From the NCBI GenBank assembly GCA_038277395.1, contig CM076196.1, forward strand, positions 26,481,260-26,545,259: DNA of 64,000 nucleotides. The letters are read 5' to 3'. The stretch is from Dryocosmus kuriphilus. Its lineage: Eukaryota; Arthropoda; Insecta; Hymenoptera; Cynipidae. The notes beneath the pieces were generated by a model. That model saw nothing but the letters and a program-made list of their open reading frames with translations. It made no database searches and had not been told where the DNA came from. The translations under genes and the position numbers were made by a program. This document shows, one piece after another, positions 1-10,973 of the stretch (positions within the stretch are counted from its first letter, which is position 1; every line of letters starts with the position of its first letter).

Positions 1-815
1 ATTGTTTGATTTTAGAGGAAAGTGGCTCCAACGTATTCTTCGTTTTATGTTCTTTTTCAATTGCAACGACATCACTGAATTTTAAAGTAAGTATTAAAAT
101 CTTGAACAATTATGAAAAAAAGAAATAATTTGAATTCAAGTTTGAATTAACATTGTCAAATTATACTGAAATATTGTTATTTTTTCAGTTCGTTCATTAT
201 TCTTGGGATATCAATTTTGACTCTTACAGAGGCTGCAGTTATTAAAAAATTATTATATTTTGTATTTTAATAAAAGAGAATTAGAAAAAGTAGTTAATTA
301 AGTCTTGTTTATAAAAAATAATTCCTAAAAAACATATTAAAAAGAGTGGTATTGAGTTTTTCATTAATGATACTTCAAAACTTTCTTAATTTCCCGCCAA
401 AGTACATGTGAGTGCAAGTGGATCCGACATCAGTACAATTTTAGTACGAAATTGGCCTTCAAGTCAGTACTATTAGTTTTTTCCAAACGGCAACACTGAT
501 GCTGATAATAATAAAATAGTACATTTGCTCTTTAAGGAGATACGCTTGATTCATAGAGGATCGTCGTGCTCCAGTTGAAATTAGTACAAGTGGTTACGAT
601 TGGCTGGCGTCATACTTATATTGATTGTCTTATTGATCGTCACGTGCAAATCTTCTTGCCATTTCGAAAAACAAAAGATCTTTGTTGTCATTGAAACTAA
701 TGGTTGGCAAACTATGAAAAACCAACTATCCGACCAAATTTGGACAAAAACATGAAAAAGTGTCTTTAGCGAAATTCAAAAAGGAAAAACAAAAAATAAA
801 TTAACGCATAATAAA
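1..815. other. AT-rich non-repetitive sequence, no gene seen
   Basis: No open frame of useful length, no RNA gene and no tandem repetition is visible. The stretch around 390-660 is less AT-biased than the rest, with mixed sequence and a GTGAGT donor-like site near 409-414, but no coding frame continues through it. It may be intronic or intergenic DNA flanking the satellite block. Confidence 0.55.
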
Positions 816-963
816 ATGAAATGAATGCGGAAACTTATGATCTTTTATTTAAAAAAATTAATGTTTAAATCTATTAAGAATTATCTTCTAAAAGTCAATT
901 TTTCCACATACTTTTATTTTAAAAAATACGTGCGACGCATATACGACGCACTGTGCGTCGCCC
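816..963 (+). repeat. Dispersed repeat, left copy (mate at 30235-30362)
   Basis: This stretch (ATGCGGAAACTTATGATC onward, then a long TTTAAATCTATTAAGAATTA block) aligns almost base for base with 30235-30362, in the same orientation. Both copies run into the GC-rich box GCGACGCACTGTGCG that also bounds every satellite 3 unit. The sequence before the box, (A)AAAATACGTGCGACG, recurs in reverse complement at the right end of satellite 3 near 46705-46730. It therefore looks like flanking or terminal sequence of the element from which satellite 3 arose. A 78-codon frame across it (825-1061) is not a gene. Confidence 0.75.
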
Positions 964-1012
964 AGTGGGGAAAAAGAAGATTTTGGGGTTTAGCCAAAAA
1001 CAAATTGTTCAT
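949..1012 (-). repeat. Satellite 3 terminus relic, reversed
   Basis: CACTGTGCGTCGCCCAGTGG is followed by GGAAAAAGAAGATTTTGGGG. This is the reverse complement of the end of each satellite 3 unit (AAACCCAAAATCCTC, then CCCCCACTTTGCGACGCAC). It is thus a lone copy of the terminal inverted repeat and about 40 bp of unit interior, 30 kb from the array and in the opposite orientation. Confidence 0.65.
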
Positions 1013-1077
1013 GCAACACCCTTTATCAAGGCAAAGAAACAAATTAAAAATAATAAAATAAAATAAATTTTTTAAAA

Positions 1078-1160
1078 TCTGCCCGCTTCGTGGGCACATT
1101 CTCATCGCGCGCTGCGCACGCCCGAGGCACGCGTCTGTTGGCACTCGCGCTTCGCTCATT
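1078..1160. other. GC-rich block with short inverted repeats
   Basis: About 80 bp of strongly GC- and CpG-rich sequence in otherwise AT-rich DNA. It contains GCCCGCTTCGTGGGC (a hairpin with GCCC/GGGC arms), GCGCGCTGCGCACGCCC and CTCGCGCTTCGCTCA. It reads like the GC-rich end of a mobile element or a CpG-dense remnant. No family is recognised. It lies directly before the first satellite 1 monomer. Confidence 0.5.
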
Positions 1161-1279
1161 TTTCTATTTTTATTTGTCGAGAAATTTGAATTTTTTACTT
1201 TTTAATAGCGTTTTCTCGATTAAAACCAAAACCGTACATTTTATAAAAAAATAGTTAAATTAGATTTTGTAGATCTGTA
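1160..1279 (+). repeat. Satellite 1, partial monomer left of inserted element
   Basis: ATTTTTATTTGTCGAGAAAT, TTTTCTCGATTAAAACC and AATTTTGTAGATCTGT match, in order, the monomer that repeats from 2090 to 4720. The monomer is cut just after GTAGATCTGTA, where the inverted-repeat element starts. Confidence 0.75.
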
Positions 1280-1664
1280 CAATTTATAATTTCATGGTGT
1301 AGATAAAATTAGACTATGGTGAATTTGGTTTAAATATTCGACTTCAGATCTTTTATTGAGAGATTTTAACGATAAAAAACGTCTCCGTGAAGTTTCTTTT
1401 TTTATAATTTTTTTCATAACTCAGGATTGTAAAAAAGACTCTAGAAGTACATCCTTAGTACTACACTCACATGTTGAAGATCATAAATTTAATTTCAAAG
1501 ATACAAAAATTCTTAGTTATGAACAAAATTATAAAAAAAGAAACTTCAAGGAGATGTTTTTTATCGTTAAAAATCTAAACTCTGTCAATAAAAGATCTAA
1601 AGTCGAATATTTAAACGAAATTTACCACAGTCCAATTTTATCTACACCATGAAATTATAAATTG
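1280..1664. mobile_element. MITE-like element with ~150-bp inverted arms
   Basis: The left arm (about 1280-1425) and right arm (about 1508-1664) are reverse complements over roughly 150 bp with a few mismatches and one small indel. The left end CAATTTATAATTTCATGG matches the right end CCATGAAATTATAAATTG exactly. Internally, ATATTCGACTTCAGATC pairs with GATCTAAAGTCGAATAT. About 80 bp separate the arms. There is no transposase, so it would be non-autonomous (MITE or foldback type). No convincing target-site duplication is seen at the ends, so the superfamily is open. The 98-codon frame inside (1356-1652) is a by-product of the arms. Confidence 0.8.
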
Positions 1665-2089
1665 CATAGGTATCATTTTTACACGATATGGTAATGTTTC
1701 TTATATATTCTGATTATAATTTATATTGTACTAACTGAATTTCGACAAATCTTTAACTATATAGTTTCTCTACGACAATTATGTTAGATCTTCGTTTATG
1801 TAAAACTTAGAAATAATTATACCTACATTGAATTTGAATTTTAGCGCTTCTACGCCATTTTAACGTTTGTTATACTCGATGTAACCATATCGGTTTTAGT
1901 CCTTTCCTGTGGACGTTGCCCGAACATCATGGCACGAAAAATATTATTGTCCGTCTAAATTATCACAATCCACATGTAAAGCACAATTAGTGGTATAATA
2001 ATGCTAACTATGGCATTTTATTTTCTTATAATTCTTTTTAAAAAACCTAAAAATTGAGAAAGACCTCAATCTTTGTATGTACTACTACT
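1665..2089. other. Non-repetitive spacer, no gene seen
   Basis: Between the inverted-repeat element and the resumption of satellite 1 lies about 425 bp without clear monomer structure and without a coding frame. It contains a few moderately GC-rich stretches (around 1890-1940). It may be the remains of a second insertion or very diverged satellite. Confidence 0.4.
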
Positions 2090-4720
2090 TAAAACAAAAC
2101 TTGTAGATCTTTCTTAGTTCAATAACTTTCTTTATTATCATTTTTTTTTGTATCTTGAATATTTTGACCGGAAACCGCAGTTTTTTATTTTTATTTGTCG
2201 AGAAATTACAATTTTTTATTTTTAATAAAGTTTTTTTCGATTAAAACAAAAACCGCACATTATATCAAAAAACGGTTACAACAAAATTTGTAGATCTGTT
2301 TTAGTTGAACAACTTTCTTAATAATCATTTTTTTTCTATCTTAAATATCTTGGCGGGAAACTGCAGTACTTTATTCTTATTTGGCGAGAAATTAATATTT
2401 TTTTATTTTTTAATAACGTTTTTGTCGATTAAAATAGAAACCGCACATTACATCAAAAAATGGTTAAAACAAAATTTGTAGATCTTTTTAAGATGAACAA
2501 CTTTGTTATCATTTTCTTGTATTCCTAATATTCTGATAAGAAACTACCGTTTTCTATTTTTATTTGGTGAGAAATTTGAATTTTTTTTCAATAACATTTT
2601 TCTCGATTAAAAGAAAAACAGTACACTAAATTGAAAAATGGTTGAAACAAAATTTTTAAATGTTCTTTAGTTGAACAACTTTATTTATTGTTATTTTCTT
2701 TTTGTATCTTGAATATTTTAGCAAGAAATCGCAGTTTTCTTTTTTTATTTGTCGAGAAATTTGAATGTTTGATTTTTTAATAGCGTTTTCTTGATTAAAA
2801 CCGAAACCGTGCATTCTATCAAAAAATAGTTAAATCAAATTTTGTAGCTCTATTTGAGTTGAACAATTTTGTTTATTATCATTTTTTTCGTATCTGGAAT
2901 ATTTTGTCGGGAAACCACAGTTTTTTATGTTTAATAACACTTCTTCGATTAAAACAGAAACCGCACATTACATCAAAAAATGGTTAAAACAAAATTTGTA
3001 GATCTTTTTAATTTGAGCAACTTTGTTTGTTATCATTTTTTTGTATTCCTAATATTTTGACAAGAAACTACCCTTCTTTATTTTTATTTGGTGAGAAATT
3101 TGAATTTTTGACTTTTAATAACGTTTTTCTCGATTAAAACAAAAAACGCACATTAAATCAAAGAACGGTTACAACAAAATTTGTAGATCCTTTTTAGTTG
3201 AACAACTTGATTAATAATCATTTTTTTTCTATCTTGAATATTTTGGCGGGAAACTGCAGTAATTTATTTTTATTTGGCAAGAAATTAATATTTTTTTATT
3301 TTTTAATAATGTTTTTGTCGATTAAAACAGAAACCGCACATTAGATCAAAAAATGGTTGAAACAAAATTTGTAGAGCTTTTTAAGTTGAACAACTTTGTA
3401 TGTTATTATTTTTTTTGTATTCCAAATATTTTGATAAGAAACTACCCTTTTTTATTTTTATTTGGTGAGAAATTTGAATTTTTGATTTTTGATAACGTTT
3501 TTCTCGATTTAAACAAAAACCGCACATTAAATCAAAAAATGGTTACAACAAAATTTTTAGATCCTTTTTAGTTGAACAACATTATTAATAATCATTTTTT
3601 TTCTATCTTGAATATTTTGGTATGAAACTGCAGTAATTTATATTTATTTGGCAAGAAATTAATATTTTTTTTTTATTTTTTAATAACGTTCTTGTCGATT
3701 AAAACAGAAACCGCACATTAAATCAAAAAATGGTTAAAACAAAATTTGTAGATCCTTTTAGGTTGAACAACTTTTTATGTTATCATTTTTTTTGCATTCC
3801 TAATATTTTGATAAGAAACTACCGTTTTTTTTTTATTTGGTGAGAAATTTGAATTTTTTTTCAATAAGATTTTTCTCAATTAAAAGAAAAATAGAAGACT
3901 AAATCGAAAAATGGTTAAAACAAAATTTTTAAATGTTTTTAGTTGAATAACTTTATTTATTGTTATTTTTTTTTGTGTCTTGAATATTTTAGCAAGAAAC
4001 CGCAGTTTTCTATTTTTATTTGTCGAGAAATTTGAATTTTTGATTTTTTAATAGCGTTTTCTTGGTTAAAACAAAAACCGCACATTAAATCAAAAAATGG
4101 TTGGAATAAAATTTGTAGATTTTTTTAGGTGAACAATTTTGTTACTGATCATTTTTTCTATCTTGAATATTTTGGCGGGAAACTGCAGTACTTTATTTTT
4201 ATTTGGCGGGAAATTAATATTTTTTTATTTTTTAATAACGTTTTTGTCGATTAAAACAAAAACCGCAGATTACATAAAAAAATTATTAAAACAAAATTTG
4301 TAGATCTTTTTAATCTGAACAACTTTATTTATTGTTATTTTTTTTGTATCTTGAATATTTTAGCAAGAAACCGCAGTTTTCTATTTTTATTTGTCGAGAA
4401 ATTTGAATTTTTTGTTTTTTTAATACCGTTTTCTTGATTAAAAGCAAAACCGCGCATTCTATCAATCAAAAAAATAGTTAAATCAAATTTTGTAGACCTT
4501 TTTGTGGTGAAAAATTTCGTTTATTACCATTTTTTTCGTATCTGGAATATTTTGTCGGGAAACCACAGTTCTTTATGTTTAATAACACTTCTTCGATTAA
4601 AACAAAAACCGTGCACTTTATTAAGAAACGGTTAAGACAAAATTTGTAGATTTTTTTTTGGTAAACAATTTTGGTTATATACATATTTTCTCTATCTTGC
4701 ATAGTTTAGCCGGAAAATGG
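2090..4720 (+). repeat. Satellite 1: degenerate ~185-bp monomers
   Basis: About fourteen monomers in head-to-tail order. Each holds the same landmarks: AAAATTTGTAGATCTTTTT, GTTGAACAACTTT, TATCTTGAATATTTTGGCGG, AAACCGCAG, TTTATTTGTCGAGAAATTTG and CGATTAAAACAAAAACCGCA. The GTAGATC landmark recurs at about 2106, 2291, 2478, 2999, 3184, 3372, 3559, 3748 and 4107, giving a period of 180-190 bp. Some copies are shorter (about 155 bp) through loss of the TTTGTCGAGAAATTTG part. Copies differ at many positions, so this is an old, unhomogenised array. No gene is present. Confidence 0.9.
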
Positions 4721-4749
4721 ATTTTTTGATTGTGTTAAAAACGTTTTTG

Positions 4750-5770
4750 ATGGATAAAACCATAACCGTTGGTCAAAAACAGCTGGTTAACGAACTCGTC
4801 CTTTCTTTTTACCCCTTAAAGAAGTGTACCAAAGCGCCCTCCAATCCAATTAGTCCTTCGAAAGTTATCGTGGGAAAAGACTCTGAGGAGGAGGAGGTGG
4901 AGGAGGAGGAGGAGGAGGAGGAGGAGGAGGAGGAGGAGGAGGGAGGAGGAGGAGGAGGAGGAGGAGGAGGATGAGGAGGACCACAACGACGACGACAACA
5001 AACAGACAGACACCGTCGTAAAAACCGTTTTTTTCGGATTCAGGAGGTATCAAAACGTGGAGATTTCATGAATTCCGCGAAAGTCAAATTTTACATAAAT
5101 CTAATACCTACTCTGATGAGAATGTAAAAAAAAATATTTTTCGAATTTCTTTTAAGTTTTTCTTATTAAATAATAAATCTACATAAACACAGTCTTTAAC
5201 TGTACTGAATTATGTACATTAATAAGTCTCTGCCTGTTTAAAAAAAACATAAATATATTTTTTACAAGTTCAAAAAATAAGAATTTAAGTATTTAATCCT
5301 TGATTACATTACTCAATTAATTAAATTAATTATCAAATATTAAAATATATTTTAATTAGACGTTCTGCCTTGAAAAGTATTCAAATCGCCTAATATTTTT
5401 TCGTATCTTGCATAGTTATGCTGAAAAGTGGATTTCTTTATATTGAATAACGTATTTCACGAATAACTGAAAAAACTATGCGTCTTACAAGGAAATTATA
5501 GAAAGAAAATTTTTTGACCTTTTTCAGTTAAACAACTTTATTGCTTGTCATTTTTTTCATATCTGGAATATTTTGGCGAGAAACCACAGTTTTTCATTTT
5601 TAATAACGTTTTCTCGATTAAAACAAAAACCGTGTACGTCATAAGAAAACTGTTCTAACAAAACTTGTAGATATTTTTAAGGTAAACAATTTTGGTTATA
5701 TACATATTTTCTCTATCTCGCATAGTCTAGCCGGAAAATGGATTTCTTGATTTTGCGAAAACAGTTTTGG
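4750..5770 (+). repeat. Higher-order unit 1 (divergent edge copy)
   Basis: It contains the longest GAG-rich tract (4885-4980), interrupted by GTG and a GGGAGG slip. Compared with units 2-6 it carries extra bases around 5112-5150. It also lacks about 97 bp between AATCGCC (5384-5390) and TAATATTTTTTCG, a stretch present in the other units (for example 6330-6425). Base differences within the acidic frame are mostly amino-acid changing, so there is no sign of protein-level selection. Confidence 0.85.
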
Positions 5771-6804
5771 ATGGATAAAACCATAACCGTTGCTCAAAAA
5801 CCGCTGGTTAACGAACTCGTCCTTTCTTTTTACGCCTTAAAAAAGTATGCCGAAGCGCAATCCAATCCGATTAGTCCTTCGAAAGTTATCGTGGGAAAAG
5901 GCTCTGAGGAGGAGGAGGAGGAGGAGGAGGAGGAGGAGGAGGAGGAGGAGGAGGACGACGATGACAACGACAACAGACAGACAGACACCGTCGTAAAAAC
6001 CGTTTTTTTCGGATCCAGGAGGTCTCAAAACGTGGAGACTTCATGAAATCCGCGAAGGTCAAATTTTACATAAATCTAATACCTCCTTTAAAGTTTTTTT
6101 TATTAAATAATAAATCTCCATAAACACAGTCTTTAACTGTACTGAATTATATACATCAATAAGTCTCTCCCTGTTTAAAAAAAACATAAATATATTTTTT
6201 ACAAGTTGAAAAAATAAGAATTTAAGTATTTAATCCTTGATTACATTACTCAATTAATTAAATTAATTATCAAATATTAAAATATATTTTAATTAGACGT
6301 TCTGCCTTGAAAAGTATTCAAATCGCCTTACGAAGTTGAAAAATTTAAACTAATGGGAATTTTCGGTCAAAAAATGGTTTTCAGCAAATTTGTAGGTTTT
6401 TCCAAGATGAACAATTCTGCTTCTTAATATATTTTCGTATCTTGCTCAGTTATGCTGAAAAGTGGATTTCTTTATATTGAATAATGTACTTCACGAATAA
6501 CTGAAAAACTATGCGTCTTACAAGAAAATTTATAGAAAGAAAATTTGTTGACCTTTTTCAGTTAAACAACTTTATTGCTTATCATTTTTTTCGTATCTTG
6601 AATATTTTGGCGGGAAACCACAGTTTTTCATTTTTAATAACGTTTTCTCGATTAAAATAAAAACCGTGTACTTCATAAAAAAACTATTAAGACAAAATTT
6701 TTAGATTTTTTTAAGATAAACAATTTTGGTTAATTACATATTTTCTGTATCTCGCATAGTCTAGCTGGAAAATGTATTTCTTGATTTTGTGAAAACAGTT
6801 TTGG
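5771..6804 (+). repeat. Higher-order unit 2
   Basis: The full form, with GAG tract at 5906-5955 followed by (GAC)n-like and (GACA)n bases. The satellite monomers resume at about 6360 after the inserted segment. It is nearly identical to units 3-6 outside the tract, with a few private changes such as TTTTTTTCGGATCC in place of TTTTTGCGGATTC. Confidence 0.85.
5827..6360. mobile_element. Segment inserted in every higher-order unit (unit 2 copy)
   Basis: Comparison with the empty monomer at 10974-11090 shows that satellite sequence is shared up to AACTCGTCCTTTC and again from about GGTCAAAAAATGGTTTTCAG. Between these, the higher-order units carry about 530 bp unrelated to the satellite. In order it holds GAAGCGCAATCCAATCC, the (GAG)n tract, GACAGACAGACACCGTCG, GGAGGTCTCAAAACGTGG, TTCATGAAATCCGCG, and an AT-rich tail ending CTGCCTTGAAAAGTATTC. 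It resembles the non-coding remains of a transposable element. The family is not recognised. The insertion must predate amplification of the units. Confidence 0.6.
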
Positions 6805-7831
6805 ATGGATAAAACCATAACCGTTGCTGCTCAAAAAACCGCTGGTTAACGAACCCGTCCTTTCTTTTTACGTCTTAAAAAAGTATGCCGAAGCGCAATC
6901 CAATCCGATTAGTCCTTCGAAAGTTATCGTGGGAAAAGGCTCTGAGGAGGAGGAGGAGGAGGAGGAGGAGGAGGAGGACGACGACGACAACGACAACAGA
7001 CAGACAGACACCGTCGTAAAAACCGTTTTTGCGGATTCAGGAGGTCTCAAAACGTGGAGACTTCATGAAATCCGCGAAGGTCAAATTTTACATAAATCTA
7101 ATACCTCCTATAAAGTTTTTTTTTTATTAAATAATAAATCTCCATAAACACAGTCTTTAACTGTACTGAATTATATACATCAATAAGTCTCTCCCTGTTT
7201 AAAAAAAACATAAATATATTTTTTACAAGTTGAAAAAATAAGAATTTAAGTATTTAATCCTTGATTACATTACTCAATTAATTAAATTAATTATCAAATA
7301 TTAAAATATATTTTAATTAGACGTTCTGCCTTGAAAAGTATTCAAATCGCCTTACGAAGTTGAAAAATTTAAACTAATGGGAATTTTCGGTCAAAAAATG
7401 GTTTTCAGCAAATTTGTAGGTTTTTCCAAGATGAACAATTCTGCTTCTTAATATATTTTCGTATCTTGCTTAGTTATGCTGCTGAAAAGTGGATTTCTTT
7501 ATATTGAATAATGTACTTCACGAATAACTGAAAAACTATGCGTCTTACAAGAAAATTATAGAAAGAAAATTTGTTGACCTTTTTCAGTTAAACAACTTTA
7601 TTGCTTATCATTTTTTTCGTATCTTGAATATTTTGGCGGGAAACCACAGTTTTTCATTTTTAATAACGTTTTCTCGATTAAAATAAAAACCGTGTACTTC
7701 ATAAAAAAACTGTTAAGACAAAAATTTTTAGATTTTTTTAAGATAAACAATTTTGGTTAATTACATATTTTCTGTATCTCGCATAGTCTAGCTGGAAAAT
7801 GTATTTCTTGATTTTGTGAAAACAGTTTTGG
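6805..7831 (+). repeat. Higher-order unit 3
   Basis: It carries the shortest trinucleotide tract of the six (6944-6978). A GCT duplication plus one extra A near 6826-6837 shifts the frame that is open in the neighbouring units. This argues against a conserved protein. Confidence 0.85.
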
Positions 7832-8876
7832 ATGGATAAAACCATAACCGTTGCTCAAAAACCGCTGGTTAACGAACTCGTCCTTTCTTTTTACGCCTTA
7901 AAAAAGTATGCCGAAGCGCAATCCAATCCGATTAGTCCTTCGAAAGTTATCGTGGGAAAAGGCTCTGAGGAGGAGGAGGAGGAGGAGGAGGAGCAGGAGG
8001 AGGAGGAGGAGGAGGAGGAGGAGGACGACGACGACGACAACGACAACAGACAGACAGACACCGTCGTAAAAACCGTTTTTGCGGATTCAGGAGGTCTCAA
8101 AACGTGGAGACTTCATGAAATCCGCGAAGGTCAAATTTTACATAAATCTAATATCTCCTTTAAAGTTTTTCTTATTAAATAATAAATCTCCATAAACACA
8201 GTCTTCAACTGTACTGAATTATATACATCAATAAGTCTCTCCCTGTTTAAAAAAAACATAAATATATTTTTTACAAGTTGAAAAAATAAGAATTTAAGTA
8301 TTTAATCCTTGATTCCATTACTCAATTAATTAAATTAATTATCAAATATTAAAATATATTTTAATTAGACGTTCTGCCTTGAAAAGTATTCAAATCGCCT
8401 TACGAAGTTGAAAAATTTAAACTAATGGGAATTTTCGGTCAAAAAATGGTTTTCAGCAAATTTGTAGGTTTTTCCAAGATGAACAATTCTGCTTCTTAAT
8501 ATATTTTCGTACCTTGCTTAGTTATGCTGAAAAGTGGATTTCTTTATATTGAATAATGTACTTCACGAATAACTGAAAAACTATGCGTCTTACAAGAAAA
8601 TTATAGAAAGAAAATTTGTTGACCTTTTTCAGTTAAACAACTTTATTGCTTAGCATTTTTTTCGTATCTTGAATATTTTGGCGGGAAACCACAGTTTTTC
8701 ATTTTTAATAACGTTTTCTCGATTAAAATAAAAACCGTGTACTTCATAAAAAAACTGTTAAGACAAAATTTTTAGATTTTTTTTAAGATAAACAATTTTG
8801 GTTAATTACATATTTTCTGTATCTCGCATAGTCTAGCTGGAAAATGTATTTCTTGATTTTGTGAAAACAGTTTTGG
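7832..8876 (+). repeat. Higher-order unit 4
   Basis: The GAG tract is at 7967-8024 with one CAG interruption, which gives a single Q in the acidic frame. The frame from the ATG at 7832 stays open for 116 codons and ends in ordinary satellite-flanking sequence. Confidence 0.85.
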
Positions 8877-9929
8877 ATGGATAAAACCATAACCGTTGCT
8901 CAAAAACCGCTGGTTAACGAACTCGTCCTTTCTTTTTACGCCTTAAAAAAGTATGCCGAAGCGCAATCCAATCCGATTTGTCCTTCGAAAGTTATCGTGG
9001 GAAAAGGCTCTGAGGAGGAGGAGGAGGAGGAGGAGGAGGAGAGGAGGAGGAGGAGGAGGAGGAGGAGGAGGAGGAGGACGACGACGACGACAACGACAAC
9101 AGACAGACAGACACCGTCGTAAAAACCGTTTTTGCGGATTCAGGAGGTCTCAAAACGTGGAGACTTCATGAAATCCGCGAAGGTCAAATTTTACATAAAT
9201 CTAATATCTCCTTTAAAGTTTTTCTTATTAAATAATAAATCTCCATAAACACAGTCTTTAACTGTACTGAATTATATACATCAATAAGTCTCTCCCTGTT
9301 TAAAAAAAACATAAATATATTTTTTACAAGTTGAAAAAATAAGAATTTAAGTATTTAATCCTTGATTCCATTACTCAATTAATTAAATTAATTATCAAAT
9401 ATTAAAATATATTTTAATTAGACGTTCTGCCTTGAAAAGTATTCAAATCGCCTTACGAAGTTGAAAAATTTAAACTAATGGGAATTTTCGGTCAAAAAAT
9501 GGTTTTCAGCAAATTTGTAGGTTTTTCCAAGATGAACAATTCTGCTTCTTAATATATTTTCGTATCTTGCTTAGTTATGCTGAAAAGTGGATTTCTTTAT
9601 ATTGAATAATGTACTTCACGAATAACTGAAAAACTATGCGTCTTACAAGAAAATTATAGAAAGAAAATTTGTTGACCTTTTTCAGTTAAACAACTTTATT
9701 GCTTATCATTTTTTTCGTATCTTGAATATTTTGGCGGGAAACCACAGTTTTTCATTTTTAATAACGTTTTCTCGATTAAAATAAAAACCGTGTACTTCAT
9801 AAAAAAAACTGTTAAGACAAAATTTTTAGATTTTTTTAAGATAAACAATTTTGGTTAATTACATATTTTCTGTATCTCGCATAGTCTAGCTGGAAAATGT
9901 ATTTCTTGATTTTGTGAAAACAGTTTTGG
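8877..9929 (+). repeat. Higher-order unit 5
   Basis: The GAG tract is at 9012-9079 and contains a GAGAGG slip that moves the reading frame from poly-Glu to poly-Arg. Otherwise it matches units 4 and 6 closely. Confidence 0.85.
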
Positions 9930-10973
9930 ATGGATAAAACCATAACCGTTGCTCAAAAACCGCTGGTTAACGAACTCGTCCTTTCTTTTTACGCCTTAAA
10001 AAAGTATGCCGAAGCGCAATCCAATCCGATTAGTCCTTCGAAAGTTATCGTGGGAAAAGGCTCTGAGGAGGAGGAGGAGGAGGAGGAGGAGGAGGAGGAG
10101 GAGGAGGAGGAGGAGGAGGGACGACGACGACGACAACGACAACAGACAGACAGACACCGTCGTAAAAACCGTTTTTGCGGATTCAGGAGGTCTCAAAACG
10201 TGGAGACTTCATGAAATCCGCGAAGGTCAAATTTGACATAAATCTAATATCTCCTTTAAAGTTTTTCTTATTAAATAATAAATCTCCATAAACACAGTCT
10301 TTAACTGTACTGAATTATATACATCAATAAGTCTCTCCCTGTTTAAAAAAAACATAAATATATTTTTTACAAGTTGAAAAAATAAGAATTTAAGTATTTA
10401 ATCCTTGATTACATTACTCAATTAATTAAATTAATTATCAAATATTAAAATATATTTTAATTAGACGTTCTGCCTTGAAAAGTATTCAAATCGCCTTACG
10501 AAGTTGAAAAATTTAAACTAATGGGAATTTTCGGTCAAAAAATGGTTTTCAGCAAATTTGTAGGTTTTTCCAAGATGAACAATTCTGCTTCTTAATATTT
10601 TTTCGTATCTTGCATAGTTATGCTGAAAAGTGGATTTCTTTATATTGAGTAATGTATTTCACGAATAACTGAAAAACTATGCGTCTTACAAGAAAATTAT
10701 AGAAAGAAAATTTTTTGACCTTTTTCAGTTAAACAACTTTATTGCTTATCATTTTTTTTCGTATCTTGAATATTTTGGCGAGAAACCACAGTTTTTCATT
10801 TTTAATAACGTTTTCTCGATTAAAATAAAAACCGTGCATTTTATCAAAAAACGGTTAACACAAAATTTGTAGATTTTTTTGAGAGGAACAATTTTACTTT
10901 CATGTATATTTTCTTGTATCTCGTATAGTTTAGCCGAAATATGGATTTTTTGTTTTTGTAAAAACCGTTTTTG
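9930..10973 (+). repeat. Higher-order unit 6 (right edge)
   Basis: The GAG tract is at 10065-10120, followed by GGGACG, which again breaks the acidic frame. The last third of the unit passes into plain satellite 1 monomers. Confidence 0.85.

Larger units (their letters stand above)
4720..10973 (+). repeat. Higher-order array of satellite 1, six ~1.03-kb units
   Basis: The string ATGGATAAAACCATAACCG recurs at 4750, 5771, 6805, 7832, 8877 and 9930, and a plain monomer follows at 10974. Units are therefore 1021, 1034, 1027, 1045, 1053 and 1044 bp. Each unit has several short satellite 1 monomers plus one inserted segment of about 530 bp that contains a (GAG)n tract. Units 2-6 are nearly identical outside the GAG tract, which indicates recent amplification. 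Unit 1 is clearly more diverged and is the edge copy. Confidence 0.9.

Noticed and set aside
825..1159. Overlapping frames on both strands (78 and 81 codons) around 825-1159
   Set aside because: They cover the dispersed repeat, the reversed satellite 3 terminus and the GC-rich block, with no shared protein signal. The repeat copy at 30235 does not keep the frame.
4717..8182. Acidic-protein frames (MDKTITVAQKPLVNELVLSF, then poly-Glu) repeated in the ~1.03-kb units
   Set aside because: The frame begins inside an ordinary satellite 1 monomer, is shifted in units 3, 5 and 6 by indels, and differs between units mainly by amino-acid-changing substitutions. The poly-Glu part is the GAG microsatellite. 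No selection for a protein is visible.
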